A stretch of 64,000 nt of DNA from Pseudomonadota bacterium (GTDB lineage: Bacteria > Pseudomonadota > Alphaproteobacteria > Dongiales > Dongiaceae): contig JAJYUT010000002.1 in assembly GCA_021792365.1 (NCBI GenBank), positions 310,001 through 374,000 of the forward strand. Reading direction: 5' to 3'. Shown piece after piece: positions 32,947 through 42,417 of the stretch (position 1 is the stretch's first letter; every line of letters starts with the position of its first letter). Position numbers and translations under genes: made by a program. Below the pieces are notes generated by a model. That model had not been told where the DNA came from and did no database searches. It was given only the letters and a program-made list of their open reading frames with translations.

Positions 32947-35900
32947 GCCAGGTCAACCGCCTGCCGCATGGCGGCCGCATCGACCGCAGCAAGCCGCTGC
33001 GCTTCGTGTTCGACGGCAGAGCCTATGACGGCTATCAGGGCGATACGCTCGCCTCCGCGCTGCTGGCGAACGGAATCGTGCTGGTGGGCCGCAGTTTCAA
33101 GTATCACCGTCCGCGCGGCATCCTCTCGGCCGGCGCGGAAGAGCCGAATGCGCTCATCCAGCTTGGCCAGGGCGCGCGCTCGGAGCCGAACATCCGCGCC
33201 ACGCAGATCGAGCTGTATGACGGCCTGATCGCCGAAAGCCAGAACCGCTGGCCAAGCCTCACGACGGATTTCGGCGCGGTGAACAGCCTCTTCCACCGCG
33301 TTTTCCCGTCGGGCTTCTACTACAAGACCTTCATGTGGCCGAAGAGTTTCTGGATGAAATACGAGCATTTCATCCGCCGCATGGCCGGCCTCGGCAAGTG
33401 CCCCACCGAGCCGGATCCGGACCGTTATGACAAGCTCCACGCCCATGCTGACGCGCTGATCGTCGGCGCCGGCCCGGCCGGGCTGGCCGCTGCGCTCGCC
33501 GCTGGACGCGCCGGCGCGCGCGTGATCCTGGTGGACGAGCAGCAGGAGATGGGCGGCTCCCTCCTCTCCGATCGCCACGCGGCGATCGACGGCAAGCCCG
33601 GCGCCCAGTGGGTGGCCGATGCGCTCGCCGAGTTGCGCTCCATGCCGGAGGTGACCCTGCTGCCGCGCACCGTGGCGTTCGCCTATTACGACCACAACCT
33701 GGTCAGCCTGATGGAGCGGGTGACGGATCATCTTTCTCCGACCTCGCCCGAGGCGCTCAGCCAGCCGCGCCAGCGCCTGTGGCGCGTGCGCGCGAAGGAC
33801 GTGATCCTGGCGACCGGCGCGATCGAGCGGCCGATGGTCTATGCCGACAACGACCGGCCCGGCTGCATGCTCGCCTCCGCCGCGCAGACCTATGTGAACC
33901 GCTACGGCGCCGCGCCGGGCAAGCGCGCCGTCATCATGGCCAACAACGATTCCGCCTATCAGGTAGCGCTCGACCTGGTGGACGCCGGCGTCTCGGTCGC
34001 GGCCATCGTCGACGTGCGCGAGAGCGCGGATGGCGAGCTGGCGGCGGCGGCACGCGCGCGCGGCATCGACATCCTGGTGAACCACGCCATCGTCAGCGTC
34101 GCGGGCAAGCTGGCGGTGCGCGAGGTTGAGGTGCGGCGCATGGCGGGCGACGGCAAGAGCGTCACCAGCGACGGCCGCACCATCTCCTGCGATATGGTAC
34201 TGTCGTCCGGCGGCTGGCAGCCGAGTGTGCACCTGTTCTCGCAGTCGCGCGGCAAGCTGACGTGGAACCAGGACATCCTGGCCTTCGTGCCGGACAGGCT
34301 GCTGCCCGGCCAGAACAACCATTCGGTCGGCGCGGCGCGCGGCGTCTTCTCCCTTTCGGGCTGCCTGGTGGACGGCCACGCCGCCGGCACCGCCGCCGCC
34401 ACGGCTGCGGGCTACACGCAGAGCGCCGGCAATACGCCGGTTGCCAACGCGCAACCTGCGCACGGCCCGATGCGCGCGCTGTGGCTGGTGTCCTCGACCG
34501 CGCCGCTCGGCCACAAGGCCAAGCACTTCATCGATTACCAGAACGACGTGACCGCCGCCGACGTGGCGCTGGCGCATCGCGAGGGCTATCGCTCGGTCGA
34601 GCACCTGAAGCGCTATACCACCATGGGCATGGCGACCGACCAGGGCAAGACCAGCAACGTCAACGCGCTCGCCATGATGGCGGACCTGCGCGGCATCAGC
34701 GTTCCGGAGGTCGGCACCACCACCTTCCGCCCGCCCTACACGCCGGTGACGATCGGCGCCTTCTCCGGCATCGACAAGGGCGACTTCCTCGATCCGATCC
34801 GCAAGACGCCGCTCCATTCCTGGCACGAGCAGCATGGCGCGCCGTTCGAGACGGTCGGCCAGTGGCACCGCGCCTGGTACTATCCCAAGCCCGGCGAGAC
34901 CATGCACGACGCGGTCAACCGTGAGGTGAAGGCGGTGCGCACCTCGGTCGGCATCGTCGATGCCTCGACCCTGGGCAAGATCGACATCCAGGGGCCTGAC
35001 GCGGCCTGGTTCCTCAACATGGTCTACACCAACGCCTGGACCAAGCTGGAGCCCGGCCGCTGCCGCTACGGCCTGATGCTGGGCGAGGATGGCATGGTGA
35101 TGGATGACGGCGTCACCAGCCGCATCACCGAAAACCATTTCCACATGACCACCACGACCGGCGGCGCGGCGCGCGTCATGGCGTGGCTGGAGGACTGGCT
35201 GCAATGCGAGTGGCCGGACAAGAAGGTGTATCTCACCAGCGTCACCGAGCAATGGGCTGTGCTCGGTATCAGCGGCCCGATGGCGCGAAAGCTGTTGTCG
35301 GAGGTCGCACCTGACATGGCGCTCGACGACCAGAGCTTCCCGCACCTCTCCTTCCGCGACGGCGTGGTGGCGGGCGTCAAGTGCCGTGTCTACCGCATCA
35401 CCTTCACCGGCGAGGCGACCTACGAGATCAACATGGCGCCCTCCTACGCCATGCATGTCTGGCGCGCGCTGATGCAGGCGGGAGAGAAATACGGCATCAC
35501 GCCTTATGGCACGGAAGCGATGCACGTGCTGCGCGCCGAGAAGGGCTTCATCATCGTGGGCCAGGAGACCGACGGCACCACCACGCCGCAGGATCTCGGC
35601 ATGGATTGGATCGTCAGCAAGCAGAAGCCGGACTTCCTCGGCAAGCGCTCGCTGCAGCGCGCCGACACCAAGCGCCCGGACCGCAAGCATCTGGTCGGCC
35701 TGCTGACGGAGGATCCAAACGAGGTGTTGCCGGAAGGCGCGCAGATCGTGGCGGAGCTCAAGGACAAGCCGCCCATGGAGATGGTCGGCCACGTGACCTC
35801 GAGCTATTACAGCCCGAATTGCGGCCGCTCGATCGCGATGGCCCTGGTCAGGAACGGCCGCAACCGCATGGGCGAGACGCTTCATCTGCCCTACGAAGGC

Positions 35901-35969
35901 AAGGTGGTGAAGGCGAAGGTGACCGAGCCCAAGTTCTACGATCCGGAAGGAGCGCGCATCAATGGTTGA
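32943..35969 (+). CDS. soxA: Sarcosine oxidase subunit alpha
   Basis: This 1008-residue subunit has an N-terminal ferredoxin-like fold (FVFDGRAYDGYQGDTLAS, SFKYHRPRGIL), a NAD/FAD-binding domain (DALIVGAGPAGLAAALAAG, about 176-194), and a C-terminal aminomethyltransferase-type folate-binding domain (about 610-1000, including GIVDASTLGKIDIQGPD). The folate domain captures the methyl group of sarcosine as methylene-tetrahydrofolate. Length matches the family. Its start overlaps the soxD stop, and its end overlaps soxG by eight bases. Confidence 0.95.
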   Translation: MSQVNRLPHGGRIDRSKPLRFVFDGRAYDGYQGDTLASALLANGIVLVGRSFKYHRPRGILSAGAEEPNALIQLGQGARSEPNIRATQIELYDGLIAESQNRWPSLTTDFGAVNSLFHRVFPSGFYYKTFMWPKSFWMKYEHFIRRMAGLGKCPTEPDPDRYDKLHAHADALIVGAGPAGLAAALAAGRAGARVILVDEQQEMGGSLLSDRHAAIDGKPGAQWVADALAELRSMPEVTLLPRTVAFAYYDHNLVSLMERVTDHLSPTSPEALSQPRQRLWRVRAKDVILATGAIERPMVYADNDRPGCMLASAAQTYVNRYGAAPGKRAVIMANNDSAYQVALDLVDAGVSVAAIVDVRESADGELAAAARARGIDILVNHAIVSVAGKLAVREVEVRRMAGDGKSVTSDGRTISCDMVLSSGGWQPSVHLFSQSRGKLTWNQDILAFVPDRLLPGQNNHSVGAARGVFSLSGCLVDGHAAGTAAATAAGYTQSAGNTPVANAQPAHGPMRALWLVSSTAPLGHKAKHFIDYQNDVTAADVALAHREGYRSVEHLKRYTTMGMATDQGKTSNVNALAMMADLRGISVPEVGTTTFRPPYTPVTIGAFSGIDKGDFLDPIRKTPLHSWHEQHGAPFETVGQWHRAWYYPKPGETMHDAVNREVKAVRTSVGIVDASTLGKIDIQGPDAAWFLNMVYTNAWTKLEPGRCRYGLMLGEDGMVMDDGVTSRITENHFHMTTTTGGAARVMAWLEDWLQCEWPDKKVYLTSVTEQWAVLGISGPMARKLLSEVAPDMALDDQSFPHLSFRDGVVAGVKCRVYRITFTGEATYEINMAPSYAMHVWRALMQAGEKYGITPYGTEAMHVLRAEKGFIIVGQETDGTTTPQDLGMDWIVSKQKPDFLGKRSLQRADTKRPDRKHLVGLLTEDPNEVLPEGAQIVAELKDKPPMEMVGHVTSSYYSPNCGRSIAMALVRNGRNRMGETLHLPYEGKVVKAKVTEPKFYDPEGARING

Positions 35970-36573
35970 GACCTATCAGCGCCGCAGCGCCCTCGCCCAT
36001 CTGGGACTGGTCGCGCGCGCCGCGGGCAGCAGCAGGGAACGCGCCGGAATCATCATGTCCGAGGTCCCGCACCGCACCATCGTCAATATCCGCGGCATGG
36101 CGTCCGATCCGGCATTTTCGTCCGCCGTGCAGACGGCGACCGGCCTTCCGCTGCCTGAAGCCGCGAATGCTGTTTCCTCTGCGGGCGTCTGGCAGATCCT
36201 CTGGCTTGGTCCCAATGAGTGGTGGATCACCGGCCCGGACGGCGAAGCGGACTCGCTGATCGAGGCATTGCGCGCAAACTTCGCCGGCCAGCACGCGGCC
36301 GCATGCGACGTGTCGGAATCGCGCGCCATCATCCGGCTCAAGGGGCCAAAGGCGCGAGATGTCCTGATGCGCGGCGTCAGCCTCGATCTGCATCCGCGCG
36401 CGTTCCGCGTCGGCCAATGCGCCCAGACCGGCCTCTCCCGCGCCAATGCGCTGCTGCATCTGGTCGACGACGCGCCGACCTTCGAGATCTACGTGCTGAA
36501 AAGCTTCTCGGATTATCTCTGGCGCTGGCTGGAAACTGTCGCGCGCGACTTCGGCCTGGCGGTCGAGGCGTAG
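35962..36573 (+). CDS. soxG: Sarcosine oxidase subunit gamma
   Basis: This 203-residue subunit shows the gamma-family features: QRRSALAHLGL at the start, ILWLGPNEWWITGP in the middle, and CDVSESRAIIRLKGPKARDVL. It completes the heterotetrameric sarcosine oxidase. Its start is in the last codons of soxA, so translation is probably coupled. It is the last gene of the operon; an inverted repeat follows. Confidence 0.93.
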   Translation: MVETYQRRSALAHLGLVARAAGSSRERAGIIMSEVPHRTIVNIRGMASDPAFSSAVQTATGLPLPEAANAVSSAGVWQILWLGPNEWWITGPDGEADSLIEALRANFAGQHAAACDVSESRAIIRLKGPKARDVLMRGVSLDLHPRAFRVGQCAQTGLSRANALLHLVDDAPTFEIYVLKSFSDYLWRWLETVARDFGLAVEA

Positions 36574-36598
36574 CGTCTAGCGCTACCAGCTATTCAAC

Positions 36599-36682
36599 TG
36601 TCACCCCGGCCTCGAGCCGGGGTCCATTCATCGACCGCTCGTGCGGCGGAAAAGTGGATCCCGGCTCAAGGCCGGGATGACA
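36599..36682. repeat. Nested palindromic intergenic repeat (REP-like)
   Basis: TGTCACCCCGGCC..GGGGTCCA in the left half and TGGATCCCGGCTCAAGGCCGGGATGACA-like bases in the right half are inverted copies of each other, and each half is itself a hairpin (CCCCGGC..GCCGGGG and ATCCCGGC..GCCGGGAT). It lies between the ends of two convergent genes, soxG and the Rrf2 gene. Repeats of this form (CACCCCGG..GGATGACA) are familiar in alphaproteobacterial intergenic regions. It may also stop transcription from both sides. Confidence 0.65.
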
Positions 36683-36712
36683 GAAGCGAAAATGCGCCAC
36701 GGTGGCGCACTC

Positions 36713-37141
36713 TCATCCAGCAAGCTGCGCCACCACCTCCTGGGAACGCAGCAGGTCGCCGAGCGTGGTGCGCTTGAGGCTTTGCACCATCGCGTCCTCC
36801 GCCTGACCCAGCACGCGGTCGAGCAGCGGGCCGACGGCGCGGCCGATCGGGCAGTTGGGATTGGCGTTCTCGTGCCGCGCGAACAGCGGCGCATCCTCCA
36901 CGGCGCGATAGATCTCGTCGAGCCCGATGCGCTCGATCGGCCTTGCCAGCACGAAGCCGCCGGTCGCGCCGGCGCGTGAATCCACGATGCCGGCGGCGCG
37001 TAGTTCGCCCATGAGGCGGCGGATCAGCACGGGGTTGGTGCCGACCGACCCTGCGATAAAGTCGGACGAGGTCGGCCTGCCCGCCTTGACGGCAAGCAGG
37101 ACGAGCGTGTGGATCGCGACGGCGAAGCGACTGTTCTGCAT
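36713..37141 (-). CDS. Rrf2-family transcriptional regulator
   Basis: This 142-residue regulator has an N-terminal winged helix (FAVAIHTLVLLAVKAG, NPVLIRRLMGELRAAGIVDS, RAGATGGFVLARP) and the Rrf2 helix ending in NPNCPIGRAVGPLL. Only one cysteine (in NCPIG) is present, so it lacks the three-cysteine set of IscR/NsrR that holds an Fe-S cluster and is more like YwnA or single-Cys redox sensors. It is divergent from an EamA exporter 151 bases away, which it might control. Confidence 0.85.
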   Translation of the reverse strand: MQNSRFAVAIHTLVLLAVKAGRPTSSDFIAGSVGTNPVLIRRLMGELRAAGIVDSRAGATGGFVLARPIERIGLDEIYRAVEDAPLFARHENANPNCPIGRAVGPLLDRVLGQAEDAMVQSLKRTTLGDLLRSQEVVAQLAG

Positions 37142-37292
37142 TCTGACGGTCAGGTCTCGTGTATCGGGACAATCTGCCCCGTCCGGCGATTATGGGGCCA
37201 GCCCCGCCCGCTTTCCAGTGCCGACTTGCCGCCGCTCCTGCGATACGCCAGGATGGGCATACCTTCGCTTAACCATAATTCCCAGCGCCCTC

Positions 37293-38192
37293 TTGTCCCC
37301 GCCCGCGATCGTCAGCACACCGGTCAAGCCCCTGCTCGCCTTCGTACTGATGGGAACGGCGGTGCTGTGCTTTTCGCTGGTGGACGCGACGGCGAAGTGG
37401 CTGACCCAGGGCTACGATGCGTGGGTGATCGCCTCCGTCAGCCGCGTGGTCCCGATCGCAGTGGCGATGGCCCTTTCCTGGCGGGAGACCGGCACTCCAT
37501 TCAGTTTTCGCACCGCCTATCCCAAGGTGCAGATCCTGCGCGCCGCCCTCACCATTCCGATGATCTGGTGCTTCTTCACCGGCCTTGCCTTGATGTCGCT
37601 GGCGGAGGCGATCACCATCGCCTTCACGGCGCCGCTCTTCATCACGATGCTGTCGCGCCCGATCCTGGGCGAGAAGATCGGCCGGCGCCGCTGGAGCGCG
37701 GTCGCGATCGGGTTCGTCGGCATCCTGGTCGCGCTGCGGCCGGGCTTCGGCGGCCTCGGCATCGGGCCGATCCTCATCATCATCTCGGCCTTCGCCTACG
37801 CCCTCTCGATGGTGCTGCTGCGCCGCTTCGCGGGCCAGGAGCCGACGCGCAACATCCTCTTCTACAGCGCGATCGGCGCCCTCCTGGTCGGCGGCGCCAA
37901 CGCGATCCCGGTCTGGGTCGCGCCCAGCGCAGTGGATTGGGGCCTCTTGCTGCTCGTCGGCGTGTGGGGCGTGTTCGGCAGCTACGCGGTCATCCGCGCC
38001 TATCGCCTGGGCGAGGCTTCGATGCTAGCGCCCCTGGAATACACCGCGCTCATCTGGTCGATCATGTTCGACCTGTGGCTCTTCAGCCTGGCGCCCGAAT
38101 TGGCGGTGCTGCTGGGCGCCGCGATCGTCATCGGCGCGAACGTCTACATCGCCCACCGCGAGCACAAGCTCGCAAGGATCGCGGCGGAATAG
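37293..38192 (+). CDS. EamA/DMT-superfamily exporter
   Basis: This membrane protein of about 299 residues has ten hydrophobic segments in two EamA repeats (from FVLMGTAVLCFSLVDATAKWL to LLGAAIVIGANVYIAHREH, with SLAEAITIAFTAPLFITMLS and ASMLAPLEYTALIWSIMF as the paired repeat ends). Start is uncertain: TTG 37293 keeps the first membrane helix whole, while ATG 37350 would cut into it. Substrate unknown. It is divergent from the Rrf2-family regulator; the TTAACCAT just upstream (37269-37276) resembles a CtrA half-site but is weak evidence. Confidence 0.8.
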   Translation: MSPPAIVSTPVKPLLAFVLMGTAVLCFSLVDATAKWLTQGYDAWVIASVSRVVPIAVAMALSWRETGTPFSFRTAYPKVQILRAALTIPMIWCFFTGLALMSLAEAITIAFTAPLFITMLSRPILGEKIGRRRWSAVAIGFVGILVALRPGFGGLGIGPILIIISAFAYALSMVLLRRFAGQEPTRNILFYSAIGALLVGGANAIPVWVAPSAVDWGLLLLVGVWGVFGSYAVIRAYRLGEASMLAPLEYTALIWSIMFDLWLFSLAPELAVLLGAAIVIGANVYIAHREHKLARIAAE

Positions 38193-38852
38193 TCAGAAGC
38201 CGATCTTTCCCGTCACCCCCGGCAGGTGGTAGATCGGCTCCAGCGCCTGGGCGCTCTCGATCGTGAAGCCGAGGTCCTTCAACAAGCCGTCGGCGATCGA
38301 GTAGATCCAGCCATGCACCGCCAGTTCGCGCCCCTCGCGCCAGGCGTTCTGCACGATGCTGGTGTGGCAGATGTTCAGCACCTGCTGGCGCACGTTCACC
38401 TCGCACAGCAGGTTGATGCGCCGCTCCGGATCGGTCTCGGAATCCAGCGCCTCTCTGTTGGCGGCGTAGACGTCCTTGATCTTGCGCAGCCAGTTGTCGA
38501 TCAGGCCGACTTCCTGCCGCTCGATCGCCGCGCGCACGCCGCCGCAGCCGTAATGGCCGCAGACGATGACGTGCTTCACCTTGAGCACGGCGATGGCGAA
38601 TTCCAGCACCGACATCAGGTTTATGTCGATGTTGTGCACCAGGTTGGCGATGTTGCGGTGGACGAACAGCTCGCCGGGCAGCATGCCCATCAGCTCGTTG
38701 GCCGGCACCCGCGCATCGGAACAGCCGATCCAGAGGTATTCCGGCGCCTGCTGGTCAACCAGCCGGCTGAAGAACTCGGGGTCGCGGTCGGTCATGGACT
38801 TGGCCCAGGCGCGGTTGCGCTCGAACAGGCGCTTCAGTCCAGGATCTTCCAT
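38193..38852 (-). CDS. can: Beta-class carbonic anhydrase
   Basis: This 219-residue enzyme has the zinc ligands and catalytic dyad of beta carbonic anhydrases: CSDARVP with Cys44, Asp46 and Arg48, and HYGCGG with His100 and Cys103. Length and the run GELFVHRNIANLV match the Can type. It converts CO2 and water to bicarbonate. ATG 38852 has AAGGAGG upstream, which excludes the longer open frame. It is divergent from yciB. Confidence 0.93.
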   Translation of the reverse strand: MEDPGLKRLFERNRAWAKSMTDRDPEFFSRLVDQQAPEYLWIGCSDARVPANELMGMLPGELFVHRNIANLVHNIDINLMSVLEFAIAVLKVKHVIVCGHYGCGGVRAAIERQEVGLIDNWLRKIKDVYAANREALDSETDPERRINLLCEVNVRQQVLNICHTSIVQNAWREGRELAVHGWIYSIADGLLKDLGFTIESAQALEPIYHLPGVTGKIGF

Positions 38853-38979
38853 GGCATCCTCCTTGCGATCATCCCCGGCCGAGGTGGATAGCGGTTCGGC
38901 GCGAAGAAAGCGACCACCGCGGCGAACCTGCCGACTCAGCCGCCTTGCCTCTCCTGAGGCCAAAGGTTATGGGAGAAGC

Positions 38980-39540
38980 ATGAAAGACACGCAACATTCC
39001 TGGGTGAAGCACCTCGTCGATTGGGGGCCGCTGATCGCCTTTTTCGTCACCTTCAAGGTGGGTGGGCTGATGCAGGCAACGGCGGTCCTGATCGCCGCGA
39101 CCGTCGTCCTGACCGGGCTTGGCTATGCCCTGACCCGCAAGATCCAGCCCATGCCCCTCGTCACCCTGGTCGTGGTGGGGGTGTTCGGTGGCCTCACCCT
39201 CTGGCTGCAGGACGAGACCTTCATCAAGATGAAGCCGACCATCATCCTTGGGCTGTTCGCGGCCGTCCTGCTCGGCGGCCTCGCGATGGGCAAGCCGCCG
39301 CTGAAGCTCTTGATGGGCTCGGCGCTGGAGCTGGACGATGCGGGCTGGCGCAAGCTGACCCTGCGGTTCGCGCTGTTCTTCGCCGCCATCGCCGCGCTCA
39401 ACGAGATCGTCTGGCGCACTCAGTCGACCGATCTCTGGGTGGATTTCAAGGTTTTCGGCATCTTGGCGCTGAACGTGCTCTTCATGCTGACGCAGATCCC
39501 GCTCATCAAGCGTCACCAGCTCAACTCGCAAGCCGAATAG
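38980..39540 (+). CDS. yciB: YciB/IspZ family inner membrane protein
   Basis: This 186-residue membrane protein has six hydrophobic segments, with the start HLVDWGPLIAFFVTFK and GKPPLKLLMG, LDDAGWRKLTLRFALFF and NEIVWR typical of septation protein A (YciB/IspZ). The family helps keep the cell envelope and division site in order. The start ATG 38980 follows GGGAGAAGC. Its stop is three bases from the convergent L,D-transpeptidase stop. Confidence 0.92.
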   Translation: MKDTQHSWVKHLVDWGPLIAFFVTFKVGGLMQATAVLIAATVVLTGLGYALTRKIQPMPLVTLVVVGVFGGLTLWLQDETFIKMKPTIILGLFAAVLLGGLAMGKPPLKLLMGSALELDDAGWRKLTLRFALFFAAIAALNEIVWRTQSTDLWVDFKVFGILALNVLFMLTQIPLIKRHQLNSQAE

Positions 39541-39543
39541 CGC

Positions 39544-40080
39544 TCACGGCCTGATCTCGATCGGCGTGCCGTCCTGAACCAGGCGCCCGATCTCCTCGAT
39601 CTGTTTCTTGGTCACGGCGATGCAGCCGCGCGTCCAGTCGCCCGGCGGCTGGCCGGGCAGGAACCACCAGTTCGGCGCGCCGTGGATGAAGATGTCGCCG
39701 CCCGGCGCCACGCCGAGGGCCGCTGCGGCCGTGCGGTCCGTTGCATCGGGATAGGAGACCTTGAGGGAGAGATAGTAGGCGCTTCGCTGGTTGCGGCCCT
39801 CGATGACGTACCTGCCCTCAGGCGTCTTGCCATCGCCCTCCTGCTGCTTGTCGCCCACCGGGTCGGAGCCGAGCGCGATGTCGTAGCTGCGAACGACTTT
39901 GCCGTCAGCCAGCAGATCCATGCGGCGCAGCGACTTCTCCACGATGATCAGGTCGATCCTGGGCTCTTGCGGCGCCCATGCTTCGGTCGCCCCGGTTTCC
40001 CTCGTGCCGCTGGCGAGGACCAGCAGGGTGACGGACAGCACGGCGAGGAGGCGGACGAAGGTCTGAAAGGCGCGGGTCAT
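39544..40080 (-). CDS. L,D-transpeptidase (YkuD family), exported
   Basis: This 178-residue protein has an N-terminal signal segment (FVRLLAVLSVTLLVLASG) and a YkuD catalytic domain with FIHGAPN (His133) and WTRGCIAVT (Cys153). It may form 3-3 crosslinks in peptidoglycan or attach proteins to it in the periplasm. The spacing between His and Cys and the lack of a substrate-specific extra domain fit the ErfK/YbiS-like group. It stands alone, convergent with yciB. Confidence 0.87.
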   Translation of the reverse strand: MTRAFQTFVRLLAVLSVTLLVLASGTRETGATEAWAPQEPRIDLIIVEKSLRRMDLLADGKVVRSYDIALGSDPVGDKQQEGDGKTPEGRYVIEGRNQRSAYYLSLKVSYPDATDRTAAAALGVAPGGDIFIHGAPNWWFLPGQPPGDWTRGCIAVTKKQIEEIGRLVQDGTPIEIRP

Positions 40081-40176
40081 TCCCTTCCAGTCGCACGAAA
40101 TCGTGGCAAGAGCGCGGCGGGTCGCCCCATATGCGGGAAACGCAATGGCGGCCGCCCGAAGCCGCTGCCGCTAGGT

Positions 40177-41652
40177 CTAGTTCTGCACCCGCTTCACCGC
40201 CGCGCGCCAGCCGGCATAGAGCTGCTCGCGCTGCTCGTCCTTCAACATCGGCGTAAAAACGCGGTCGCGCTGCCAGTTGCCCGCCACCTCTTCCAGAGAT
40301 GAATACAGCCCGACCCCCAGGCCCGCGCAGGTCGCCGCGCCCAGGGCCGTGGTTTCCGTCACCACCGGCCGCTCGACCGGCACGTTCAGGATATCGGCGA
40401 GGAACTGCATGACCCAGTCGTTGCGCACCATGCCGCCATCGACGCGCAGCTTGCTGGCGATCGTGCCGGCATCGGCGGCCATCGCCGTCATGAGGTCGCG
40501 GGTCTGGTAGCACACCGCCTCCAGCGCCGAGCGCACGATCTCCGCGATGCCGGTGTCGCGCGACAGGCCCAGGATCGCGCCGCGCGCCGCCGGGTCCCAA
40601 TAGGGCGCGCCGAGGCCGGTGAAGGCCGGCACCAGATAGACGCCGTTGGTGCCGGCGATGGAGCGCGCCAGGGCCTCCGTATCCCCCGCCTGCTGGATCA
40701 GCTTGAGGCCGTCGCGCAGCCATTGCACGGCCGCGCCGGCGACGAAGATGCTGCCCTCGTTGGCATAGGCGAGCTCGCCCTTGATCTTGTAGCCGATTGT
40801 GGTCAGCAGCCGGTTCTTCGAGGCCACAGCCTTGTTGCCGGTATTGAGCAGCGCGAAGCAGCCGGTCCCGTACGTGCTCTTGATCATGCCGGGCTGGAAG
40901 CAGGCCTGGCCGATCAGCGCGGCCTGCTGGTCGCCGGCGATCCCGGCTATCGGCAGGGTCACGCCGATGGACTCGGTCGTGCTGGTGCCGAACTCATCCG
41001 CGCATTCCAGGACCTTCGGCAGCATGCTCTTCGGGACGTTGAAGAGCTGCAGCAGCTCCTCGTCCCAATCCATCTTGTGGATGTTGAACAGCATGGTGCG
41101 GCAGGCGTTGGTGACGTCCGTCGCATGCACCTTGCCGCCCGTCAGGCGCCACAGCACGAAGCTGTCGATCGTGCCCATCGCCAGCTCGCCGCGCTCCGCC
41201 GCCGCCTGCGCGCCGGGCACGTTGTCCAGGAACCAGCGCACCTTGGTAGCGGAGAAATAGGAATCGATCAGCAGGCCGGTTTTGGCCTGGATCCTGGGCT
41301 CCCAATCCTCGTCGATCAGCTTGCGGCACAGCGCCGCGCCGCGCCGGTCCTGCCAGACGATGGCGTTGTGGATGGCCTTGCCGGTCTTGCGGTCCCACAC
41401 CACCGTCGTTTCGCGCTGGTTGGTGATGCCGATGGCGCGCACCGCACCCGCCGGCCGCTTCGCCATCACGTCCCGGCACACCTGCTGCACGGCGCGCCAG
41501 ATCTCCTCTGGGTCGTGCTCCACCCAGCCGGGCTGCGGGAAGATCTGCGGCAGCTCCTTCTGCGCCATGCCCTGCTGCTCGCCCTTGAGGTCAAACAGGA
41601 TCGCGCGCGTCGAGGTGGTTCCCTGATCGATCGAGAGAATGAAATCCGGCAT
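40177..41652 (-). CDS. glpK: Glycerol kinase
   Basis: This 491-residue FGGY-family kinase has [16 protein letters not shown] at the start, [16 protein letters not shown], and [23 protein letters not shown]. These are characteristic of GlpK, which converts glycerol and ATP to sn-glycerol-3-phosphate. The ATG at 41652 follows GAGGGGACAA. It lies eight bases after upp on the same strand. The glycerol ABC transporter fragment at the right edge of the window suggests that glycerol uptake genes are in the region. Confidence 0.95.
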   Translation of the reverse strand: MPDFILSIDQGTTSTRAILFDLKGEQQGMAQKELPQIFPQPGWVEHDPEEIWRAVQQVCRDVMAKRPAGAVRAIGITNQRETTVVWDRKTGKAIHNAIVWQDRRGAALCRKLIDEDWEPRIQAKTGLLIDSYFSATKVRWFLDNVPGAQAAAERGELAMGTIDSFVLWRLTGGKVHATDVTNACRTMLFNIHKMDWDEELLQLFNVPKSMLPKVLECADEFGTSTTESIGVTLPIAGIAGDQQAALIGQACFQPGMIKSTYGTGCFALLNTGNKAVASKNRLLTTIGYKIKGELAYANEGSIFVAGAAVQWLRDGLKLIQQAGDTEALARSIAGTNGVYLVPAFTGLGAPYWDPAARGAILGLSRDTGIAEIVRSALEAVCYQTRDLMTAMAADAGTIASKLRVDGGMVRNDWVMQFLADILNVPVERPVVTETTALGAATCAGLGVGLYSSLEEVAGNWQRDRVFTPMLKDEQREQLYAGWRAAVKRVQN

Positions 41653-41660
41653 TTGTCCCC

Positions 41661-42314
41661 TCACTTGGTGCCGAACAGACGGTCGCCCGCGTCGCCGAGC
41701 CCCGGCACGATGTAGGCGTTCTCGTTCAGATGCGAATCCAGGGCGGCAGTATAGACCGGGATCTTCGGATGCGCCTTGTGGAACACCCGCACGCCCTCCG
41801 GCGCCGCCACCAGCACCATCATGCGGATGTTGTCATCGCTGACCCCGCGCTTGTTGAGCGTGTCCGCCGCTGCGGCGGAGGAATGGCCGGTCGCCAGCAT
41901 GGGATCGACCAGGATGAAGATGCGCCCCTCCGGGTCAGGCAGCTTGACGAAATACTCGACCGGCTTCTTGGTATCGTGATCGCGGTAGAGCCCGACATGC
42001 CCGACGCGGGCCGAGGGCACCAGCTCCAGCAGCCCGTCCGCCATGCCGAGGCCGGCGCGCAGGATCGGCACCACCGCTATCTTCTTGCCCTCCAGGATCG
42101 GCGCATCGAAGGTGGTCAGGGGCGTCTCGATCTGCATGGTGGTCATCGGCAGGCTGCGGGTGATCTCGTAGCCCATCAGCAGCGAGATCTCCTTCAGGAG
42201 CTGCCGGAACAGGATGGTCGGCGTCTTCTTGTCCCGCATCATGCTGAGCTTGTGCTGGATCAGGGGGTGATCCATCACGACCAATTGCGGGAATTCCGGA
42301 TAGGTCTTCGGCAT
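41661..42314 (-). CDS. upp: Uracil phosphoribosyltransferase
   Basis: This 217-residue enzyme has [14 protein letters not shown], a PRPP-binding loop [13 protein letters not shown] and a C-terminal [15 protein letters not shown], diagnostic for Upp. It makes UMP from uracil and PRPP in pyrimidine salvage. ATG 42314 opens the family match (MPKTYPEF). It is cotranscribed with glpK, eight bases downstream. Confidence 0.95.
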   Translation of the reverse strand: MPKTYPEFPQLVVMDHPLIQHKLSMMRDKKTPTILFRQLLKEISLLMGYEITRSLPMTTMQIETPLTTFDAPILEGKKIAVVPILRAGLGMADGLLELVPSARVGHVGLYRDHDTKKPVEYFVKLPDPEGRIFILVDPMLATGHSSAAAADTLNKRGVSDDNIRMMVLVAAPEGVRVFHKAHPKIPVYTAALDSHLNENAYIVPGLGDAGDRLFGTK

Positions 42315-42417
42315 GCTGCGCCCCTGTCGCTCGTTCTTGTGAGCGGCGCCGCGGCCGCTTTTGCGGCGCAGATTACGGACGCAGCCGCGGCGGTTCAAGC
42401 CGAATGGGCAAACGCCG

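Noticed and set aside
32895-35885. Very long minus-strand open frame (996 codons)
   Set aside because: It is antisense to soxA and has no family-like motifs; long antisense frames are common in GC-rich DNA.
37269-37276. TTAACCAT as a CtrA half-site
   Set aside because: A single half-site without a partner is too weak to list as a site.
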